Assembly (NCBI RefSeq): GCF_024679245.1
Contig: NC_090188.1
Coordinates: 38,929,992 to 38,993,991, forward strand
Source: Pseudorasbora parva
Taxonomy: Eukaryota; Chordata; Actinopteri; Cypriniformes; Gobionidae
Direction of reading: 5' to 3'
Length of the DNA stretch: 64,000 nt
The translations under genes and the position numbers were made by a program. Below, piece by piece: positions 33,001 through 43,939 of the stretch (positions are counted from its first letter, which is position 1; every line of letters starts with the position of its first letter). The notes beneath the pieces are model-generated. The model did no database searches. It worked only from the letters and a program-made list of their open reading frames with translations, and was not told the DNA's origin.

Positions 33001-34915
33001 ACCTTTCAATTTCCACCAAGCTTCCATCGAAGATGGTGCAGCATGTTGACAAGATAACTCTTCTGGAAAAATCCTTTCGGGAGTGTGTGATAAATAAATT
33101 AACAAATATTTTAAAGGCTAATAGAGTGCACATATTTGGATTTCACATACGTTTTCTTCAAAGAGAAATTTCGAGACAGGCCTGCCGTGAGCTTGCTCTA
33201 AGGCTTAAGCAATACGATATACTTCTGTTGAAGCCACAAGCCAGTGTTTATTTAGCAAATTCTAGTGAAAAACTGCACTACCCACAATCCTGAAGTAAAT
33301 GTCAAAGAACTTTTATATTTGTATAAATTTGAGTAGCATTTTACAGTATATGTATAACTAATGACTTAAAGTGTAAAATCAGCAAATTCAACTCGTTTTG
33401 TATTGCTTCAGTGTCGGTAGTATGTAATAGGGGTGTAATGATACTCTCATGTCACGATTCGATACATATCATGCATGAACTCACACTATGATATTATTGC
33501 AATATATTCCTTTTACTTTTGCAATATAAAATTTACTTTTGATTAAAATGCTAAAGTTGGTATTACATTGGAAATGATTAGGCTTGGTCTTGGTGCTGGA
33601 AACCCTATGCACAGGACAATGGTGACACCAGAATAAAAATATCCATGAATCTGAAGCTGAAAATACAGATTTTTAGATGGTTGCATGCTTTATAGGTATA
33701 TTTAAAACAATGTAGGCAATTTTTTACTGGAAAAATAATACATCTGGCATTATTAGAACTCACAAATGGTAATGCAACATAGTACTGACACTAAAACTCT
33801 GTAAACTTGAATTTATTCTCACACAGAAATGTTCATTTTTGTCACTATCCATGATACATGTTGTAGCATTTTTGTATTGCAATATACTGTGACATAATAT
33901 GTTGCAATATATTGTTACATACATAGTAAATGGACAATGCTTACTCATTCTCCATGTCATCTAGGCCAAAAAATAATAATGTGACATTCATGTGATAGCT
34001 CTTGGGTTTTTGTGAAAACTACTGTTCTTGCACCCAATGATTGCATCATTCACTTCGTCATTCTTACTGGAATGGATATTTCATTCATTCATTAAAAACT
34101 TTTTTCTTCATGTTTTTGTTTTTTTTTATGAAAAAAAGAGGTTAAAAAAAATATATAGCTAACAAAGGGACCATCACTAAATAAAACATCTAAATGTTAC
34201 ACATTAGGCTGTATAACAATTACCATAATGTGTTTAAATAGTTTTCCTCAAATAAAGTCTCAGGCCATCATCTAGAGAGAGAGTTTTTATCGTAGCTTGT
34301 TTTTTTTCCTCAGGGCCTAATAGTCACAGATCAAGGCTATATGAGCAAAGATCTTTTAAATGTAGAGATACAACTCATGCCTTTGATCTTCACTGGAATC
34401 ACCTATCATATGGACATGCTTCTTTACCGAGTTCAGCCTTGCCGACAGCTTGTACCTTGAAAGTAAAGTGAAATTGTTCCCTAAAGACATGTCTTTCTAA
34501 ATAAATTATGTTGGCACGCTACATAAAAACATCATAGAGGCTCAGAGTATCTGTGGCTGAAATAAAATCCTTTTTAGATGCATTGTTTTCTACCTCATTG
34601 ATTGGATACGTTTAGCTAAGGTTTGACTGACCTGTAGGTAAAGTCCATGTATTCAATTAATTTCACTTCCGTTGAATGATAGAGAAAACATGTCCAGCTT
34701 AGATTTCACTACAAAATAAAAGAAAATAAATTATCTTTAGTTCAATGTGCCATTATTTGTATGTTTTTGTATTTCTATTGCTCTCTGTGGTGAATATTAT
34801 ATTGTCATTACTTTAATAACACAATAAAAATTTCAAAAATTATGCATTTATTTACTTATTAAAAGGCAGTATGAAAAATAATGTAATGATGGTTAAGAAA
34901 ACCTTTTAAATTAAA
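33001..34915. other. Intronic DNA, no gene recognised
   Basis: An 86-codon ORF at 33033-33293 has an ATG but no known motif. A MITE-end-like GGGGTGTAATGATACTC occurs at 33431. The rest is AT-rich intron. Confidence 0.4.
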
Positions 34916-34940
34916 TAATAATAATAATAATAATAATAAT
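34916..34940. repeat. (AAT)n microsatellite
   Basis: Eight AAT units. Confidence 0.85.
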
Positions 34941-35704
34941 ATCACATTATTTTAGCAATTTTTGTTTTTACTTTTCTGTCTCTGAATATCATTTTTAATG
35001 AACTGTTGTCTATAATCTTGTACAAGTAATTTGCCACAAAGCCCCGATGAGACCAGCTATACTGTATGTCACTGCAACTGTCTGTTCACCTTGTGAATCC
35101 CTCCTAATCACAGACGAGACTTTATATTGATTTCCTTTAAATCACGGCCGAACCCCGCCCACATGTCCTGAACTCTTGCTAAAGATGTGATAAGGTCAGG
35201 TAAATCACTTTCTCCCTCAGGCATCAGTCATGTACAAATACACTAGACTTTCCCCAGCAACAGTGGCAGCTAAACCGTGCTGAACAAACACACAGCAAAC
35301 AATGAAACTAGTTGTGCAATATGCAATGCTGATCGCTCCCTTTGCATTTGATGAGACAGGAGTGCCAGAAATAGCTAGGTGTGCCCATGAGAAGCCAGCT
35401 TTACCACACACACAAAAAATAATAATAATAATTTTGTCATGCAAAGAAATCCCTGCTACTGGGGTGTGGAGCTCATTAGTTATAAGTGAGAATGCAATGT
35501 CTTCTTTCTGAGAAATGCATTCTTCTTTCTGAGTGCAGTCTTCTTTGTATTTTGTTTATGAGAGAGGATTAAAGCTCTGACTCTAATAACAATGAGACAG
35601 CAGGTCTAAGAGCTATAGACAATATCGTCAGCATGGTATCTCATACAGCATACAGCAGTGACCAAACTTTTTGACAAGAAATGGCAAAAAAAGGAAGTCT
35701 AATC

Positions 35705-36110
35705 TAAATAAGAGTAACGTAGGCCAGTAAGAGCAGTGTGTGTAAACCTCCCTCCCCTGGCCTCAAGAGGTGCACTAATGTCTATGATGCCAGTTTGAGT
35801 CCCGGTCAGAGCAGGGCAAGGTGGGCCGGACAAGTTACATTTGGTGCCGTGACCCAGATGGGAGTGAGGTTTAGGGTGGGGAGTGTAACATTGGTCAGAA
35901 AGAGCTGTGCGTGTAAACCTCCCTCCCATGATCTTAAGATGTATGCTAACGGCTGTGATCTTTAGTGCACCTGTCTCCCACACTGGAGACGCCGGTTCAA
36001 ATTTCAGGGTTCAGGGTCGAGTATGACTGGTCGCATTTGGTGCCGTGACCCGGATGTCAGTGAAGTTTAGAGGGGTACGTTTAATGTAAGCCAGTAAAAG
36101 CTGTTTTAAA
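35705..36110. repeat. ~185-bp imperfect tandem duplication with tRNA-like boxes
   Basis: Two units plus a partial third. TGTAAACCTCCCTCCC occurs at 35741 and 35915, and GGTGCCGTGACCC at 35843 and 36039. Each unit includes a B-box-like GTTTGAGTCCC or GGTTCAAATTTC, so the unit may be SINE- or LTR-derived. The second resembles the tRNA-like tail of the gypsy LTR at 56.27 kb (CACACTGGAGAC shared). Confidence 0.6.
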
Positions 36111-36404
36111 AAATGGTTGTTTTCATCACCTACGACTCGTTAAATCTAGCATTCTGTATGCTTTAAATCAGACACAGATAAAGGGGTGTGATAAGGTTAC
36201 CTTTATTTGATCAAATTATAACATTTATTTAAATGAATTAGCCTATCGAGAGAGTGAGAGACAGAGAGAGTGAGAATGTTACGACCTCCTTGCTGTGCAA
36301 TGTAATATAGCGATTCAGTAGCAGACTTAATTTATTAATAAAAGTCGATGGACAGCGTTGACAATATGTTTGGTCCATGTACCTGTCTTCGTGTAATCCA
36401 TGTT

Positions 36405-36595
36405 ACTTGTAACATCAAAACGTAATCTGATTACATAATGCACAGTACTTGTAATTTATTATTTTACTTTGGAACATCAAAAAGTAATCTGATTACGCAA
36501 TGGATGTTACTTGCAATATATAACTTTACCCATAACATCAAAATGTTATCTGATTGCGTTATGCATGTTACTTGTAATGCATGATCCATGACACT
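36405..36595. repeat. ~61-bp tandem repeat, 3 copies
   Basis: AACATCAAAA..GTAATCTGAT units start near 36411, 36472 and 36533, with about 80 percent identity by eye. Confidence 0.75.
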
Positions 36596-36694
36596 TATCA
36601 TTTCAAATAAGATTGTAAACACCTTATCTCTAGGTTTTCACAGAGGACAGCTATGGTAGAAATGTGTCCATCTTGAACATGATAAGAATTTTCG

Positions 36695-37500
36695 GACCCA
36701 TTTTATATTAGGTGGCCTTAACTACTATGTACTAACATTTTAATGAATAATTTAATACAATGCACTTATTGTGTACATACATGTTTTTAAATTGTACTTA
36801 CATTTTAAAAAATACCTGCATGTAATTACATCTGTAAAGAATTAATGTAGTTACATTTGTAATTACACAGTTGGCACTTCCCTTACACCTAATTCTACCC
36901 TTAAACTGACCCACACCACCACACCTGTCCCTAACTCTACCCTTAAACTTACCCATACCACCACACCTGTCCCTAACTCTACCCTTAAACTGACCCATAC
37001 CACCACACCTGACCCTAACTCTACCCTTAAACTGACCCACACCACCACACCTGACCCTAACTCTACCCTTAAACTGACCCATACCACCACACCTGACCCT
37101 AACTCTACCCTTAAACTGACCCATACCACCACACCTGACCCTAACTCTACCCTTAAACTGACCCACACCACCACACCTGTCCCTAACTCTACCCTTAAAC
37201 TGACCCACACCACCACACCTGACCCTAACTCTACCCTTAAACTGACCCATACCACCACACCTGTCCCTAACTCTACCCTTAAACTCACCCACACCACCAC
37301 ACCTGACCCTTACTCTACCCTTAAACTCACCCACACCACCACACCTGTCCCTAACTCTACCCTTAAATTCACCCACACCACCACACCTGTCCCTAACTCT
37401 ACCCGTATCCCACCTCAATATCAGCCTAGGTGTTTTGCAATACAATTTGAACACAGTAAGTACATTGTACTTAAGGCCACCTAATATAAAGTGGGGCCTT
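36695..37500. mobile_element. Foldback element with internal 42-bp minisatellite
   Basis: The left end (ATATTAGGTGGCCTTAACTA near 36706) and right end (TACTTAAGGCCACCTAATAT near 37468) are inverted repeats of about 32 bp. The space between them is almost filled by a 42-bp minisatellite. There is no transposase. Confidence 0.7.
36880..37410. repeat. 42-bp minisatellite, ~12 copies
   Basis: Unit contains CACACCACCACACCTG and CCCTAACTCTACCCTTAAAC. Copies differ at a few positions (GACCC/GTCCC, CACACC/CATACC). The 42-bp period keeps both minus-strand frames open (CGGVGQFKGRVRVR-type repeats), giving spurious 145- and 218-codon ORFs. Confidence 0.95.
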
Positions 37501-37847
37501 ATAAGGTTAATCTTATAAGGTTAAAGGTAGGGTAGGTAAGAATGATCTAAAACACTTTTATCCAAATTTGTTTAAACTTTCTTTATATGTCAATACATAA
37601 TTAAAATGTAACTGAAAATGAAACTCTAAAAAAGAGAGTATACAAATCAAGTGACTCTAGATTTTTTAATCTGCAATAAACACCGCTCATTATTTCCGTT
37701 CGGGACGAAGCAAATGATTGGCTTGGGCGACTGTCACTCTCTCTCGCTATCATGGCTACCACCGCTTTCGCTACAGGATCTGCCCACATGCCTGCGCTCG
37801 TTTGATTTGTGCAGTTCAAGAGGCAAGAAACCAAGGCAAAATAATGG

Positions 37848-38075
37848 CAGAGAAAGAGCATTCAAAATTCACAGTGCAGGGTTTTGCAGTCAGCAAAGGC
37901 AAACAATGCAAAAAAGGAAGACAGTACAAGAAAAGGCAATGTACAAAAAGTCTTTGGATAAACAAAGAAATCAAACGAGAGTAAATCTCATGGCTATTCA
38001 ACAATGTCAGGAACTGAGGGACCTAAAGGGGCTGAAAAACGACTCATTGCTGGCTGTATTTTGGCTGGACGGGTA
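37848..38075 (+). pseudogene. Short coding exon in TTAA element (R-x-N-L motif)
   Basis: ATG at 37848 gives MAEKEHSKFTVQGFAVSKG. After a frame change near 37910 the reading continues as KAMYKKSLDKQRNQTRVNLM and ends ELRDLKGLKNDSLLAVFWLD just before a GGGTAATC donor-like site. The KxRxN-[IL] followed by a helical LKxDxxxAxFxLD pattern recurs in fish transposon-linked gene models, and its first half resembles the ORF at 14954. Function unknown. Confidence 0.4.
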
Positions 38076-38569
38076 ATCTTTCATTTTGATTATACATTTT
38101 TTTGGTTCATGTTTTCATGAAGCATGTATCACTAGCACACGTAGCTGCTTAATATAGCTAATAACATTACTTAGCATAAAGTTAAAATTGTATACACTTA
38201 GCCATTAGTAGAGACGATGAATACTCAATATGCTTAGCTCAAGTTGATCGCTGTCGTGTTCAATTTCGCAAAATTTTACTTTAGATAACAAAATGCGTGT
38301 GTAAAAGCTAGTACACCGCATCCAGGAACTTTTTTTTAGAGCTAAGTTAGCTTTAGCGACTACTAATCAACATTGCTTTCATCATGGAAACTCTTACATG
38401 CAAAACACAGTATATGTTAGGAATCTTACACGAAATGTATTTATCTTCATCACAGTATAACTGATGTTATTGGAAAAACATGTATCAATGCTAACCGTTT
38501 TTAGTTTTGCCTTATAAATATAACTAGCTCGTTACCGAATCAAACAAAAATATATTTTAAACTTTACCA

Positions 38570-38625
38570 TTTACATTTATATTTATGCATTTAGCAGACG
38601 CTTTTATCCAAAGCGACTTATATTT
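38570..38625 (-). mobile_element. SINE fragment
   Basis: TTTAGCAGACGCTTTTATCC followed by AAAGCGACTTA, the same conserved block as at 28.3 and 28.7 kb. Confidence 0.65.
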
Positions 38626-39633
38626 TTATTTACCAGTATCGGTATTCTAGCTTGATAGTGAGTACTAAAAGACATCTTATTTGTTTATATTCATTCTGAT
38701 AAAGTTAGATTTTTTATAACACATGATTCTGACATGATGTCATGCACTCCGAGGTAAATAATGCGTCTTCCAGCTGATTGGCCGGTGAGGCGTGTTCATG
38801 TATTTTGGGGGCGTGGCTTTGGAAAGAGCCCAGAAGGGAGAAGGTGGAGTGAATGGAAATAATGAGCTGTCTTTAAAACAGTCGTGAGTGGTCTACAGAT
38901 ACTCAATTTTTATACTTTCTTTTTCAGAGTACTTCAATTTTAATTCTGTATTGATATTTAAAGAAAGTTTACAAAAATTTGGAAAAAAAAGTTTTTTAAC
39001 CAATTCTTACCTACTCTACCTCTAAATCGACATACTCTGGTGCACTGGAGGGAGCATCTGAGTTGGGTTTCCATAGTTGTAACTTGACAGGTTTTAGAGA
39101 TCTTTGATGGAATCACATCCACATGTTCTGATATCAAAGATACCTGAAGTTCAGTTTGTATGAAATTAAATTGTGTTTGCCACCTCATATTTTGAAAAGT
39201 GTTGAGCAGTGTGCATTAAGGATCATATCACATTAAGGATCATATTACATTAGACAATTTTATCTATGATCTCCTGGCTGACCAAAAATGGATACATTTG
39301 TAATTCGTCCTCCACAAAACGACCGAGTCCCACTGATTCGCCTACAGCTGCCTATAGTAATGAACCAGGCAGGAAGATCCCATAAATTATGGTTGCTGTG
39401 CAATCAGTACTGGAAATATGAAATGCAGGAAATACCAAAATAGTTACCTGAACTATGGTTTCATCTCATTTTCTTAAAGCAAAGAGTCCCTGCCCCAGGA
39501 CCAGTGCATTTTTTTTGCGCCAAATTCCTTGCTAACGAATGCATGAGGCCGTGTAAGCTAACAAGACATTGCTGATAACTCATCCCCAACACCGTGACAA
39601 GCCCGGGCATTTTTTAAACTAAAGGCGAATGAA

Positions 39634-41150
39634 TTGACACTTTCCCAAAATGAGATGAGGGAAGTCACAGCTCATGACAAGAAACATTTAAAAATATTGT
39701 ATACAGTTGCTGAAAAAAAAAAAAAAATCGCAAAAGCAAAGAAAGGACATACAATTGCAGAAACTTTTATTTTTCCATGCGCGACACAGATTGCCAAGGG
39801 ATTATTTGGAGAGGATAAGTCAAACCCACTGGCTAAGTTACCATTATCAAATAATACGGTGAAGCGTCGCATTGCAACAATATCAGAAGACGTGAGGGGT
39901 TAGCTTTCAGCGTGGCTTCGTGGTAATCACTTCGCTCTTCAAATAGACAAGTGTACCAATGTGTCAAAAATGCCACAACTCCTCGCATACGTTTGTTATG
40001 AAGGGGAAAACGAATTAAAAGAAAAATGTTTGAAAAAAGATTGTTTTGTTTCGTAAAGAGCTGTGTACCACGACCACGGCAAATAATGTTTTTAAAACTT
40101 TGAATATTTTCCTGCGATTAAAATGAGATAAACTGGAGCAACGGTATTGGGGTCTGTACTGATGGAGCTGCTGCGATGACTGGCAGCCGGTCCGAGGTAG
40201 TTCCGCGTATCAAAACTGTTGCTCCCCCTGGCATTTCAACACACTGCTTTTTGCACAGCAACATGACATCATGACTTTGCGTAAACCTATCTGTATGCAT
40301 TTTAAGCTATCCGTGTATATGTCTACGCCGTGTGTTTTCACGTGTATGTCTACGCCGAAACTAACCATCATCTCCGCGTGTATGTCTATGCCATGAGCCA
40401 TTATTCACGGCTCTCTGCGAAGAGGTAGGCGCTGATTATCATACCCTGCTGATGCACACTGATGTGAAGTGGCTGTCCAGAGTGACACATCTGTTCAGCC
40501 TGAGGGAGGAGTTGCGTGACTTTCTTGTGGACAAATGACCAGGACCTTGCAGAGTTTTTGGACAATAACAAATGGCTTGCTCAACTCTGTTACCTTTCAT
40601 ATATATTCAGTGAAATTAATATGCTTAACAGAGCAATGCAAGGCAAACATAAACACTCTGGTGCACCGTGAAAGAGTAGAAGCTTTCAAACGAAAACTAC
40701 ACATGTGGAAAACCCTTGTCTCCTCCGGAATCAGTGACATGTTCGAGCACATCCATGCATTTATTGCAGACAGAATTTTTTAAATCATTCAACGTCAAAT
40801 AACAGTGCATCTATCAAAGATCCTGGAGCAATTTGATAGTTACTTCCCAGCTCTAACTGAAGAGAAGGCAGCTCATTTTCTGTAGATCAGAAACCCCTTC
40901 ACCGAGAACACTGAAGCAAAACTTCCAGCTATCCTGCCATCAAGAATTCTGGAAGAGCTTATAGAAATATCCTCTGATGCCAGCCTGTTTAGTGAGGTCC
41001 CATTGGAATCATTCTGGTCTGAAATTGCAGAAGAACACAGAGTCTGTCACGCCGCTGCAATGAAGATGCTGATTCCCTTCAGCACCACCTACCTTTGTGA
41101 AGCTTTTCAACCACTCCTAGGCTTATCTAAACTACAAACGGCCCACTGAT
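39634..41150 (+). pseudogene. hAT (ZBED5/FAM200-like) transposase pseudogene
   Basis: The first frame (39634-39903) contains IAKAKKGHTIAETFIFPC and KLPLSNNTVKRRIATISEDV, hallmark motifs of the ZBED5/FAM200/SCAND3 branch of hAT-derived proteins. Further pieces follow in several frames: FALQID near 39926, SVLMELLR near 40160, LSRVTHLFSLREELRDFLVD near 40475, and the C-terminal dimerisation motif LIPFSTTYLCEAFQP near 41070. Stops and frameshifts throughout make it a clear pseudogene of about 1.5 kb. A short insertion with three CGTGTAT.TGTCTACGCC repeats lies at 40305-40395. Confidence 0.8.
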
Positions 41151-41340
41151 GTTTTTTTTCTTCATATTTTCAGTATTATATGTGCATAAACATATTGTTT
41201 ATAGTAATAAATATACAGTTTGTTTGAAAACAAAAATGTTTGTCATCCTTGCTGCAAGCTTACAAGAGTGATAATATCATTAAATGAGAAGGGGGGCCCT
41301 AAAATATTTTTTATAATGTGCTATAAGGTTATATAGGTTC

Positions 41341-41928
41341 AGGCCGTGTGTCCACCAAAGCGTTTTATTCACCCAGCTGGCTTCAATAGTTTTAAATGGG
41401 AATGCCGCGTTATTAAAATGCCATGAGTGTGACAGGGCGCTGAGTGAGTATTATACGCTCAAGCGCTGAGCGTTCTGCGTTTTTTACTTGTTTGCCGAAA
41501 GTTGAAGAATGTTCAACTTTGAATAAAACGCAGCGCTCATCACTGTCACTCTTCACCCAGCCGTCCAATCAGAAGGGGAGGGACCAATACACCAACCAAC
41601 CGCCATATTCTGCTTGTACAACGCCAACAGAACAGATGAAAACAAGCAGCATAGTAACAGAATTTTTTTTAAAAATCAAGAGCCAGAGCAAACACTTTAC
41701 ATTGTATAGGCATTTTTATATAGAATTTATACAGAAACAATTTATCTGTAAAATGGGACGCTAGTAACACTTCCATGGATTTTCCATATATCATAACAAG
41801 CAAAGTCTCAACTGAAAAAAACCCCCGCTGCACTGCCAATGAGCTCTCAAGCGCACACTGCGAGGTGTTTTCGGCAGAGCTCCTAGCGTTTTCAGCTAGC
41901 TAAAAATGCTTTGGTGGACACGCTGCCT
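41341..41928. mobile_element. 588-bp TIR element (GTGTCCACCAAAGC ends)
   Basis: The left AGGCCGTGTGTCCACCAAAG pairs with the reverse complement of the right end, AGGCAGCGTGTCCACCAAAG. The interior is GC-richer, with repeated GCGCTGAGCGTT-like blocks and no ORF of note. Confidence 0.65.
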
Positions 41929-41989
41929 TATACTTGGGCTTTATATTAGTAGTATAATCTATAACCAACATGTCCTCCAACCAATACCA

Positions 41990-42125
41990 CTATAGGTCTT
42001 TTTTCACTTCTTTGAAATACAACCCATAGGAGCATTTACTGAAGTTGCGCCCCTATCAACAATATTTTAATTCATGAAATACGCCACATAGGAGCGTTTT
42101 CTAAAGTTGCGCTCTTATAGACAGC
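41990..42125. repeat. ~67-bp tandem duplication
   Basis: GAAATAC.ACC.CATAGGAGC, followed by AAGTTGCGC.CCTAT-type sequence, appears twice, at 42015 and 42077. Confidence 0.7.
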
Positions 42126-42182
42126 AGGACGCTTTCATTTTAAAGCATTTTTACCTTTTATTTGCGTAATATTTCAGGTTTT

Positions 42183-42255
42183 GCATAGCTCAGTTGGTAA
42201 AGCATTGCAACAACAACGTGATCATGCAACCGTGAGTTCGATCCAAGGGAACACG
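42183..42255 (+). mobile_element. tRNA-like SINE head
   Basis: A box TAGCTCAGTTGGTAAAG and B box GAGTTCGATCC about 35 bp apart. It is not a functional tRNA: the 3' acceptor strand does not pair, and the following AAGGGAACACG is SINE-body-like. Confidence 0.6.
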
Positions 42256-42577
42256 TGCTCAAAGTGTGTTCGCGCTATAAATCACTGGTTTAGGGAGGGG
42301 GTTGTAAATAAAAAAATAAATATATTGTTGCTAAATGTAAATATAACAAATGGTGGTTAAAAGTCCACACACTGCATTAAAATGAACACACATTTTGATT
42401 GGTAATAACAGTCATATGTCACTTCATGTCAGACGTAACACTGTCATTATTTTTACGCCAGCTAGAGGGCGCATGACTTTATAGTGTTAATATAGGTCGT
42501 AATAAGGTGCTTGAAAAACGAGTTTTTTAAATTTTCCTCCATGTTCCTCCACTTTTTTGGAGGTTTTTCTATAACAT

Positions 42578-42578
<1 letters not shown>

Positions 42579-42614
<36 letters not shown>

Positions 42615-42620
42615 ATATAT
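42579..42620. repeat. (AT)n microsatellite
   Basis: AT repeats with one TT interruption. Confidence 0.93.
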
Positions 42621-42629
42621 TTTTCTGTT

Positions 42630-43938
42630 GGTATAACTGATCATTTGTTGCATGTGGACACATTTAAATGGTGTCAGATCACTTTTCTACAAATCATTGT
42701 TTCCAGTGTAGAGCCAGACTCAATTGGTGACACATGCGATCTCTTGGGGGACGTGGATTTATCAAACCAATTTCATTGTGTGGAATGAGCTGACTCGTGT
42801 GGTCCTGGCGCTCTGATTACATGTACTCCCAAGAGTAATGAAACACTTGAAGAGTGTATACAGTATCTTCTCTGGCTGTGTTTGGGGAGGGAGCGTTCTC
42901 ATCTAGGGTGACAAACTATATCGATTGATACACTAGCCTCTGCCAAGACTCAAGATTCAATGAAATTAAAGCTGGTTTCATTTATACAGACAATAGAATC
43001 TGGTATTATGCAACTGAATGTATCAGCAGGTTGTTGTGTGAAGTTTCCAGGAGTTTTACCAATTTCTTCAGAATATGTGTTGACATGTTTTTGCAATAAA
43101 GAGTGGAAACAGGACTGAGAAATTACATTTTCTTGGCAACTTTGTAAATCACTGTAATTGCCATTATAATAGTACTTTTATTTCCAAGAGTGGTTATTTT
43201 TATGTGTTTTCAAAATTATGGCTTTGACTGTGCCCGGCAGTAATGATGCCTTTTCAGTATTTCAATGACACATGAAGAAGTAAACTAGAAAGGCTGAACG
43301 GCTCCTGAAGGTGCATGATGAGAGGGGACACTTTGAATGAAGTACATGTAGCAAAACACATGGGTTATTTATGTCTAAGTAAACTGGATATTCTTTGGAT
43401 AGGCTGAAAAATGTAAGAGAGCACGGAAGTGATGATCAGAATTCAGGACTTGCTTTATTTGTTGCGTTTCATTTTTAGCCGTGTGCAGTTCTAAAACATC
43501 TCAAATGTGTAAGTGTAGAATTTGGTACGGTTAGGAATACGATGAAAATAGCCTTACTGCAGCTGTTGATTTCAGCAAATCTGATGATAGATCACACAAT
43601 TGAAGATTTTAGGGAAGTTGTGATGAAAACCAGGCAATCTCATGTTAAACTCAAAAATTGACATTACTGTAAAAATTCTCCCTTCGGTATGTAATTAATT
43701 ATCATGTGCATATGTTGTTCATTTCATTAACTGGTTTGTTTGTATTCCCCATGAATTATTTTAGTATGAATATGTTAGCCTCACTGTTATCTATAGTAGT
43801 TGTATACTAGTATAGTAGAACGATCATCCCGGCTACTGCACTTCAGCTTCTCATCATAATTTCTGTCCAATCAAATGCTCAAATTTTAAACAGATGCTGA
43901 AGCTGTGGCTGAAATCAGTCACTTGTGTTCACTGTATA
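42630..43938. other. Intronic DNA, nothing recognised
   Basis: No ORF over 60 codons, no repeat seen. Part of the 13.7-kb fam83b intron. Confidence 0.5.
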
Positions 43939-43939
43939 G

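Larger units (their letters stand above)
37521..39025. mobile_element. 1.5-kb TTAA-type element with ~65-bp TIRs and a short exon
   Basis: The left end is TTAA-AGGTAGGGTAGGTAAG. The right end is CTTACCTACTCTACCT followed by CTAA, a one-base change from TTAA. The TIRs extend about 65 bp with moderate identity (CCAAATTTGTTTAAAC against CCAAATTTTTGTAAAC). The interior has a short coding exon on the plus strand (37848-38075) but no transposase. A SINE fragment lies at about 38570-38625. Confidence 0.7.

Noticed and set aside
33033..33293. 86-codon ORF starting MVQHVDKITL as a gene or exon
   Set aside because: No recognisable domain, no good splice sites or neighbours; likely chance or an unknown repeat.
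36798..37454. 218- and 145-codon minus-strand ORFs with CGGVGQFKGRVR repeats
   Set aside because: Created by a 42-bp tandem repeat whose length is a multiple of three; no start context, splice sites or homology.
42183..42255. Functional tRNA gene
   Set aside because: A and B boxes are present but the acceptor stem does not pair and the 3' part is SINE-like.
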